From: Bifidobacterium breve
GTDB taxonomy: Bacteria; Bacteroidota; Bacteroidia; Chitinophagales; Chitinophagaceae
Length of the DNA stretch: 15,019 bases
Assembly (NCBI GenBank): GCA_943323935.2
Contig: CALPJR020000005.1
Span: forward strand, 1-15,019
Reading direction: 5' to 3'
Shown: piece after piece, positions 7,686 through 12,572 of the stretch
Numbering within the stretch: position 1 is the first letter of the stretch
Layout of the letters: each line of letters opens with the position of its first letter
Translations under genes and position numbers: made by a program
The notes under the pieces: model-generated
Seen by the model: the letters and a program-made list of their open reading frames with translations, nothing else
Told to the model about the DNA's origin: nothing
Database searches by the model: none

Positions 7686-7718
7686 GTTTAAAGAAAGGTG
7701 CCTGTAAAGTATAAGCGG

Positions 7719-8222
7719 TTAAATAAGAGGAAGAATTAAAGCAATTACAAGGCCCCAAATGGCGCCTAAAACAAAAGCGACCCATCTAAATGGCATGCTT
7801 GCCTTGATGATTTTCTGCTGTAGGATGATTCTAAATTTTTGATCCCATTGTTGCTGTAAGTCCTTATTTAAATGGGCACTGAACTCACTAATGAGCAATG
7901 GGAAGAGTAGGGCTAATTCTTCCATAAATACGGCCTTTAATTCCTCAATGGTCTTATCTCCAATAAACATAGAGATCATAGGAAGCTTGGCACTTAATTT
8001 ATGTCTAAAAAAATCATCCAATTTGTCATTGATGACTGGTTTCATTGATTCAAAAGGGTCATGCTCTGTCAATTCAGGTATTATTTTTGCTAAATCGATT
8101 TGTCCGACCCATTGATCAGCTAAATGAGGCCATTTAAATGGCATAATCGATATAGTCCAAACCAAGCACCAGCCAAAAGCACCTACTAAAACTGGAATTA
8201 AAAAAAATATCATAAAAAGCAT
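7719..8222 (-). CDS. short DUF445-like membrane protein
   Basis: A 167-residue protein with a hydrophobic segment at each end (residues 1-26, and 148-167 WVAFVLGAIWGLVIALILPL) and a helical soluble middle. The block LPMISMFIGDKTIEELK (79-95), followed by FMEELALLFP, is characteristic of the DUF445/YheB family, whose function is unknown. Known members are commonly about 200-400 residues. This one is short because the usual segment after the first helix (consensus-like TNWIAIKMLFHP) is reduced to WTISIMPFKWP. Both ends being membrane-embedded suggests a hairpin topology with the middle on one side of the inner membrane. The ATG at 8222 is used; a second in-frame ATG at 8213 is possible. The start lies directly after the tRNA-His terminator, so its promoter is unclear. 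Family call is moderately sure; no function can be given. Confidence 0.75.
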   Translation of the reverse strand: MLFMIFFLIPVLVGAFGWCLVWTISIMPFKWPHLADQWVGQIDLAKIIPELTEHDPFESMKPVINDKLDDFFRHKLSAKLPMISMFIGDKTIEELKAVFMEELALLFPLLISEFSAHLNKDLQQQWDQKFRIILQQKIIKASMPFRWVAFVLGAIWGLVIALILPLI

Positions 8223-8229
8223 TTAAACT

Positions 8230-8263
8230 AAAAAAACCTATCCCTAAATCGGGACAGGTTTTT
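8230..8263 (-). terminator. intrinsic terminator of tRNA-His (works in both orientations by structure)
   Basis: The arms AAAAACCT (8232-8239) and AGGTTTTT (8256-8263) pair over 8 bp. An A/C mismatch follows, then TCCC/GGGA pairing, closing on the 6-nt loop TAAATC. Read on the minus strand the hairpin ends in seven T's (8236-8230), a classic rho-independent terminator just after the tRNA. On the plus strand it ends in five T's. Confidence 0.85.
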
Positions 8264-8267
8264 AATG

Positions 8268-8342
8268 GGAGAACGATGGGTCTCGAACCCACGGCCTACA
8301 GTGCCACAAACTGTCGCTCTAACCTACTGAGCTACGCCCTCC
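8268..8342 (-). tRNA. tRNA-His (anticodon GTG)
   Basis: The minus strand folds into a full cloverleaf. The acceptor GAGGGCG pairs with CGTTCTC (two G-U pairs); T8 and A9 follow; the D stem is GCTC/GAGC; the anticodon stem is ACAGT/ACTGT around the loop TTGTGGC, giving anticodon GTG. A 5-nt variable loop is followed by the T arm GTGGG-TTCGAGA-CCCAT. The identity is confirmed by the histidine-specific extra 5' G (G-1 at 8342) facing discriminator C73 at 8268. The 3' CCA is not encoded (the bases after C73 are CAT), so CCA must be added by tRNA nucleotidyltransferase. Confidence 0.97.
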
Positions 8343-8352
8343 ATTTGGGCTG

Positions 8353-8360
8353 CAAAAATA
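8353..8360 (-). promoter_or_regulatory. -7 promoter element of tRNA-His
   Basis: On the minus strand TATTTTTG is an exact match to the Bacteroidota -7 motif TAnnTTTG. It lies 10 nt before the first base of the tRNA, so transcription would start only a few bases upstream of the mature 5' end. A TTG lies 15 nt upstream, a little close for a -33 element. Confidence 0.6.
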
Positions 8361-8464
8361 CGTTAATTCAGTAATCAATAAAATTAGTTGAGCATGTTTT
8401 TGTAAAATAATGCTAAAAAAGAGTAGAAAAACTGAATTAGGCGCATAAGATTCCCATTTTACGC

Positions 8465-8472
8465 TATTTTTG
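8465..8472 (+). promoter_or_regulatory. -7 promoter element of the protease-antiterminator operon
   Basis: TATTTTTG matches TAnnTTTG exactly. A start of transcription a few bases downstream would leave a very short leader before the ATG at 8482 or 8494. It overlaps the in-frame TTG at 8470, which argues against that TTG as a start codon. No good -33 match was found; TTAG at 8437-8440 is the nearest. Confidence 0.5.
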
Positions 8473-8481
8473 AAATCCTTC

Positions 8482-10638
8482 ATGCATAACATTATGACAT
8501 ACGTAAAACAAAATAAGTGGAAAGTGTTCGCCACAGTATTCTTATTTGGTGCTTTGTTCTTTGCTTTTAGTACAGTTAAATCAGAAAATCAAGAATCGCC
8601 TGAATTAAGACAGCGAAAATTATTATCTACCATTGGGCAGTTATTAGAATCAGAACATTACAGTCCAAGGAATATTGACGACGCTTTTTCTAAAGAAGTT
8701 TTTAGTGCTTATTTTAAAGCGTTAGATCCAGAAAAAAATACTTTCCTGCAGTCAGATCTAGATGGTTTATCTAAATATAGTACAACAATTGACGATGAAA
8801 TTCATGGCGCTACAATTGCATTTCAACCTGCTGTGAATCGTATCTATGAGCTTCGTATCAAAGAAACACAAGCCTTATTTAATCAAATCATGGATCAGCC
8901 TTTTGATTTTAGTAAAGATGATTCGGCGTTATTGAATACAGATAAATTAGGATATCCTAAAGATGAAGTGGAAAGAGCGAAGCGTTGGGAAATGTTGTTA
9001 AAGTATAGAACAATTGAACGTTATGCAAGTTTGATAGATGAGCGAGAAAAAAATAAAGGCAAGGAAAAATTTGTCATTAAAAATGATTCTACATTAGAAG
9101 CGGAATCAAGAGCCTATATCAAAAAATCTTACAAAAAGAGATTGGAATCCTTTGAAAAAACCTTTACTAAAGAAAAACGATTCGAATTATTCTTGAATGC
9201 TATTACAGGTTTAATGGATCCGCATACAGATTATTTAGCACCAGTAGAAAAGCGTTCTTTTACAGAACAAATGAGCGGTGTGATTTATGGTATTGGCGCA
9301 CAGTTGACACAGGATGATTTTGGCATCCGCATTGCTAGCATCCAACCAGGTGGACCAGCATGGAAGTCTGGACAGATTGTGGTGAATGATGTGATTGTTA
9401 AAATTGCACAAGGCGCCGATGAGCCTGTAGATGTTTCTGGTTATGAAACAACAGATGCAGTTAAATTAATTCGCGGTAATTTAGGAACAGAAGTAAGGTT
9501 GACTTTTAGAAAACCAGACGGTACTTTCAAAGTGGTTAGTTTAATAAGAGAAAAAATTGTGTTGGACGAAGGCTATGCAAGAAGTGTGGTGATACAAAAT
9601 GGGGAAGATAAATATGGTTATATTTTATTGCCAGATTTCTATGCCGATTTTGAAAGAGAAGACGGGCATAGATGTTCTGAAGATGTAGCTGCAGAAATTA
9701 AAAAATTGAAGGCGGAAAATGTAAAAGGCATTGTCATAGATGTGCGATTCAATGGCGGTGGTTCTTTATATGAAGTAGTTCAAATGGCTGGTTTATTTAT
9801 TGATAAAGGGCCAATTGTTCAAATTAGAAATAAGGAAGGAAGATCTCAGACTTTATATGACGAAACACCTGGCATTTTATATGATGGTCCATTAGTAGTG
9901 ATGGCCAATGAATTTAGTGCATCGGCAAGTGAGATTTTTGCTGGCGCTATACAAGACTATAAGCGTGGCATTGTTGTAGGAAGTACTTCTACCTATGGCA
10001 AGGGTACTGTACAAAGAAATGTAGCATTTGGCAAGCCCTTAGATTCATTGGGTATACAAACAGAATATGGTGCAGTAAAATTGACTTTCCAAAAATTCTA
10101 TCGTATCACAGGAAGTTCTACACAAAAGAAGGGGGTGGTTCCAGATATTATTTTGCCAGACGAATACGAGTACCTTAAGTATAGAGAAAAAGACAATGAG
10201 TCTGCTTTGAGTTGGGATGAGATGGAAAGGGCTAAATACAATGTATGGCCTAATAATGCACAATTGTCTCAAGTGATACAATCAACAAACTCGAAAATCC
10301 AAAACGATACTGCTTTAAATAAATTCAAGCAAAATTTACAATGGGTTTCTAGTCAAATTGAAACACCAGTTTATTTAAAATTAGACAAGTACCAAGCTTT
10401 CAAAAAGCGTGTTCAAGAACTGTCTAAACAAAATGAGCAATCGTTAAAATTAAAGACACCAATGAAATTGGCGCCAATTAAAGTGGACAATGATAAGTTT
10501 TACAATAATCCTGATAAATCAAAACAAGATCGTTATCAAGCTTGGATTAAAGATTTAGCGAAAGATTTTCAAGTGAATGAGTCGAGTAAAATTTTAGCTG
10601 CATTGAATAAAAAAACAACAGCGATTGTAAAAAAATAA
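8482..10638 (+). CDS. prc: carboxy-terminal processing peptidase, S41 family (Prc/Tsp-like)
   Basis: A periplasmic protease of the tail-specific (Prc/Tsp) type, which degrades or trims proteins from unstructured C-termini. Numbered from the ATG at 8482 (718 residues): an N-terminal signal or anchor helix at about 14-32; a helical N-terminal domain; a PDZ domain at about 260-346 that binds substrate tails; the peptidase core at about 373-556; and a Lys-rich C-terminal region like that of E. coli Prc. The catalytic dyad is S481 in FSASASE and K507 in YGKGTVQ, with D492 matching the conserved Asp of Prc. The Ser-Lys spacing is one residue longer than in E. coli. An ATG at 8494 is an equally possible start, and an upstream in-frame TTG at 8470 lies inside the promoter motif. 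The stop codon TAA shares its last base with the next gene's ATG (TAATG). Confidence 0.93.
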   Translation: MHNIMTYVKQNKWKVFATVFLFGALFFAFSTVKSENQESPELRQRKLLSTIGQLLESEHYSPRNIDDAFSKEVFSAYFKALDPEKNTFLQSDLDGLSKYSTTIDDEIHGATIAFQPAVNRIYELRIKETQALFNQIMDQPFDFSKDDSALLNTDKLGYPKDEVERAKRWEMLLKYRTIERYASLIDEREKNKGKEKFVIKNDSTLEAESRAYIKKSYKKRLESFEKTFTKEKRFELFLNAITGLMDPHTDYLAPVEKRSFTEQMSGVIYGIGAQLTQDDFGIRIASIQPGGPAWKSGQIVVNDVIVKIAQGADEPVDVSGYETTDAVKLIRGNLGTEVRLTFRKPDGTFKVVSLIREKIVLDEGYARSVVIQNGEDKYGYILLPDFYADFEREDGHRCSEDVAAEIKKLKAENVKGIVIDVRFNGGGSLYEVVQMAGLFIDKGPIVQIRNKEGRSQTLYDETPGILYDGPLVVMANEFSASASEIFAGAIQDYKRGIVVGSTSTYGKGTVQRNVAFGKPLDSLGIQTEYGAVKLTFQKFYRITGSSTQKKGVVPDIILPDEYEYLKYREKDNESALSWDEMERAKYNVWPNNAQLSQVIQSTNSKIQNDTALNKFKQNLQWVSSQIETPVYLKLDKYQAFKKRVQELSKQNEQSLKLKTPMKLAPIKVDNDKFYNNPDKSKQDRYQAWIKDLAKDFQVNESSKILAALNKKTTAIVKK

Positions 10639-11150
10639 TGGAGTGCATGGAAAAGTTGAGAAAGTGGCATGTAGTGTATACAAAGCCAAAATGGGAGAAA
10701 AAAGTAGACCTTAATTTTGCACAAAAAGGCATTGAGAGTTGGTGTCCAACACAAAAAAAGGAACGCCAATGGTCGGATAGAAAGAAGATTATTGAAGAGC
10801 CATTGTTTAAGTCTTATGTCTTTGTAAAATCAACCAAGGAAGAATATAGCAATGTACTAAGTACAATGGGTGTGGTGCGTTTTCTTTATTTTGAAAAAAA
10901 ACCAGCCATCATTAGAGACAATGAAATTGAATTGATCAGAAAATACCTTGGCTTGTCTTATACCAATATTCAAGTGGTTGACTTGGGAACCATCAAGCCA
11001 CAAACAAAAGTGGCAGTGAACAATGGCTTATTTATGGGACAAAGAGGAGAAGTGGTAAAAGTGGATAAAAAATCTGTCTATGTAAGACTAGATAGTATTA
11101 ATATGATGATGATTGTTGAGTTCAAGCTGGAAGAAGTTTCTATACTTTAA
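10638..11150 (+). CDS. UpxY/RfaH-type NusG-family transcription antiterminator
   Basis: A 170-residue NusG paralogue. Residues 8-105 form the NGN domain (WHVVYTKPKWEKKV, WCPTQKKERQWSDR, PLFKSYVFVK), and residues about 122-165 the KOW domain (GLFMGQRGEVVKVDKKSVYV). The NGN sequence matches the Bacteroidota UpxY/LoaP-like specialised antiterminators more than housekeeping NusG. Such proteins bind RNA polymerase and help it read through long polysaccharide or secondary-metabolite operons. Its ATG overlaps the protease stop as TAATG, so translation is probably coupled to it; a second ATG at 10647 is possible. No capsule or O-antigen genes lie beside it in this window: the next gene downstream is mtaB on the opposite strand, 8 nt away. 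Its target operon, if any, is therefore elsewhere. Family assignment is firm; the regulon is unknown. Confidence 0.9.
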   Translation: MECMEKLRKWHVVYTKPKWEKKVDLNFAQKGIESWCPTQKKERQWSDRKKIIEEPLFKSYVFVKSTKEEYSNVLSTMGVVRFLYFEKKPAIIRDNEIELIRKYLGLSYTNIQVVDLGTIKPQTKVAVNNGLFMGQRGEVVKVDKKSVYVRLDSINMMMIVEFKLEEVSIL

Positions 11151-11158
11151 TCCATATT

Positions 11159-12448
11159 TTATATCGTCCATTCCACAATTTGATTGCTCCATTCTGCTCT
11201 GTAAGGTGTTGTAACCCTGATATAATTATCCGAATAGCCTTCTAGTATTTCCATCGCTCCGTCGCCTGTTTTTTTCACGGATTCAAATAAGACTTTTCTG
11301 TTTTCACCTCGATGTGCTTCTGTAAAATATTGTAATTTCTGATAAGAGAGATTGCGTAATATTTTATTGCGTTCGTTGCGAATTGCAATAGGCACGACTG
11401 GTTTGATGTCTAATGCCTTAGTCGCTGCACGTTCAGAATAGGTAAACACATGCAAATAAGAAATGTCTAAGCTGTGAATGAATGCAAAGCTTTCTTGAAA
11501 ATAGGCTTCAGTTTCGCCAGGTGAGCCAACAATCACATCTACACCAATTGCTGCGTGTGGGATTAATTTTTTTACCAATTCAATACGTTCTCTATAAAAT
11601 TGACTATTGTACCTGCGTTGCATTAATTTTAATACGGTGTCTGATCCACTTTGTAAAGGAATATGAAAATGCGGCATGAATTTTTTACTCTGTGCAACCC
11701 AAGCTATGATTTCATCTGTTAATAAATTCGGCTCAATGGATGAAATTCGGTAACGTTCAATGGCAGTTTCATTGTCCAATGCTTTGATGAGTTCAAAAAA
11801 ACTTTCTTCATGATGCTTTCCACCATCACCTCCTTTTCCAAAATCTCCAAGATTGATTCCTGTTAATACAATTTCCTTTACGCCTTTTTCCGCCAAACCT
11901 TTTGCTTGTTGAACCACCCCTGCCACTGTATCACTTCTACTTTTACCTCTTGCCATTGGTATGGTACAAAATGAACAACTATAATCACAACCGTCTTGTA
12001 CTTTTAAAAAGGTCCTGGTTCTATCATTGACAGAAAAAGAACTGTGGAATCCGGTTAATGTATCAATATCACAACTACAAATTTTGGTTTCATCGCCTTT
12101 TGTGAGATTGGCAAGGTGCTCTACTAAGTTAAACTTTTCTGCTGCGCCCAATACCAAATCAACTCCAGGGATGGTCGCAATTTCTTGGGGCTTTAATTGG
12201 GCATAACAACCTGTGATGACAATAAAACTTTCTGGGGCCAATCGTTGTACCCTTCTAACGAGTTGTCGACATTCTTTATCTGCATTTTCGGTCACCGAGC
12301 AGGTATTGATCACATAGACATCTGCTTGCTCGGTAAACTGCTTTTTCTCGAAGCCTTCCAACTCTAGTTGCCTAGACATGGTAGAAGTTTCTGAAAAGTT
12401 AAGTTTACAGCCTAATGTATGGAATGCGACAGATCGATTTTGACTCAT
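11159..12448 (-). CDS. mtaB: tRNA (t6A37)-methylthiotransferase MtaB
   Basis: A 429-residue radical-SAM enzyme that adds a methylthio group to t6A37 of ANN-decoding tRNAs. The N-terminal methylthiotransferase domain has the cluster cysteines C14 (TLGCKLN), C50 (NTCSVT) and C81 (GCYAQ). The radical-SAM domain has C154-x3-C158-x2-C161 (DGCDYSCSFC), and the TRAM-like tRNA-binding domain lies at about 372-428. The CKLN and NTCSVTENAD motifs separate MtaB from MiaB and RimO. A small Gly/His-rich insertion (GKGGDGGKHH, 204-213) follows the LTGINLGDFG block. The ATG at 12448 is chosen. An in-frame TTG at 12457 would overlap the TATCTTTG promoter motif and is unlikely. It appears to be a single-gene unit, convergent with the antiterminator and divergent from the DUF2723 gene. 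Confidence 0.96.
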   Translation of the reverse strand: MSQNRSVAFHTLGCKLNFSETSTMSRQLELEGFEKKQFTEQADVYVINTCSVTENADKECRQLVRRVQRLAPESFIVITGCYAQLKPQEIATIPGVDLVLGAAEKFNLVEHLANLTKGDETKICSCDIDTLTGFHSSFSVNDRTRTFLKVQDGCDYSCSFCTIPMARGKSRSDTVAGVVQQAKGLAEKGVKEIVLTGINLGDFGKGGDGGKHHEESFFELIKALDNETAIERYRISSIEPNLLTDEIIAWVAQSKKFMPHFHIPLQSGSDTVLKLMQRRYNSQFYRERIELVKKLIPHAAIGVDVIVGSPGETEAYFQESFAFIHSLDISYLHVFTYSERAATKALDIKPVVPIAIRNERNKILRNLSYQKLQYFTEAHRGENRKVLFESVKKTGDGAMEILEGYSDNYIRVTTPYRAEWSNQIVEWTI

Positions 12449-12454
12449 GGGGCA

Positions 12455-12462
12455 CAAAGATA
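12455..12462 (-). promoter_or_regulatory. -7 promoter element of mtaB
   Basis: TATCTTTG on the minus strand is an exact TAnnTTTG match ending 7 nt before the mtaB ATG. If it is used, the mRNA would be nearly leaderless. The upstream spacer is occupied by a hairpin-forming inverted repeat. Confidence 0.5.
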
Positions 12463-12490
12463 AAAAACCCTACCTAAGAATAGGCGAGGG
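12462..12490 (-). promoter_or_regulatory. inverted repeat plus T6 upstream of mtaB
   Basis: On the minus strand CCCT-CG-CCTA, loop TTCT, then TAGG-T-AGGG forms two 4-bp stems with a small internal bulge, followed directly by TTTTTT. It has the form of a weak intrinsic terminator, but no minus-strand gene ends upstream of it. It overlaps where the -33 element of mtaB should be, so an operator or attenuator is also possible. Confidence 0.4.
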
Positions 12491-12553
12491 AGCCATAAAT
12501 TCTTAAAATAAGCTTAAAACTGGCTCAAATTTCCCTTTTTGCTCAGTTTCAGT

Positions 12554-12561
12554 TAAGTTTG
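12554..12561 (+). promoter_or_regulatory. -7 promoter element of the DUF2723 gene
   Basis: TAAGTTTG matches TAnnTTTG exactly and ends 11 nt before the ATG at 12573, implying a very short leader. TTTTTG at 12536-12541 lies upstream, but closer than usual for a -33 element. Confidence 0.5.
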
Positions 12562-12572
12562 CAACTACTAAA

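Noticed and set aside
8470..8472. TTG as start codon of the protease
   Set aside because: It is part of the TATTTTTG promoter motif and two in-frame ATGs follow within 24 nt.
10547..10769. Minus-strand frames across the protease-antiterminator junction
   Set aside because: Antisense to two well-supported genes and without family features.
12455..12457. TTG as start codon of mtaB
   Set aside because: It overlaps the TATCTTTG promoter motif, and the ATG three codons on gives the usual N-terminus before TLGCKLN.
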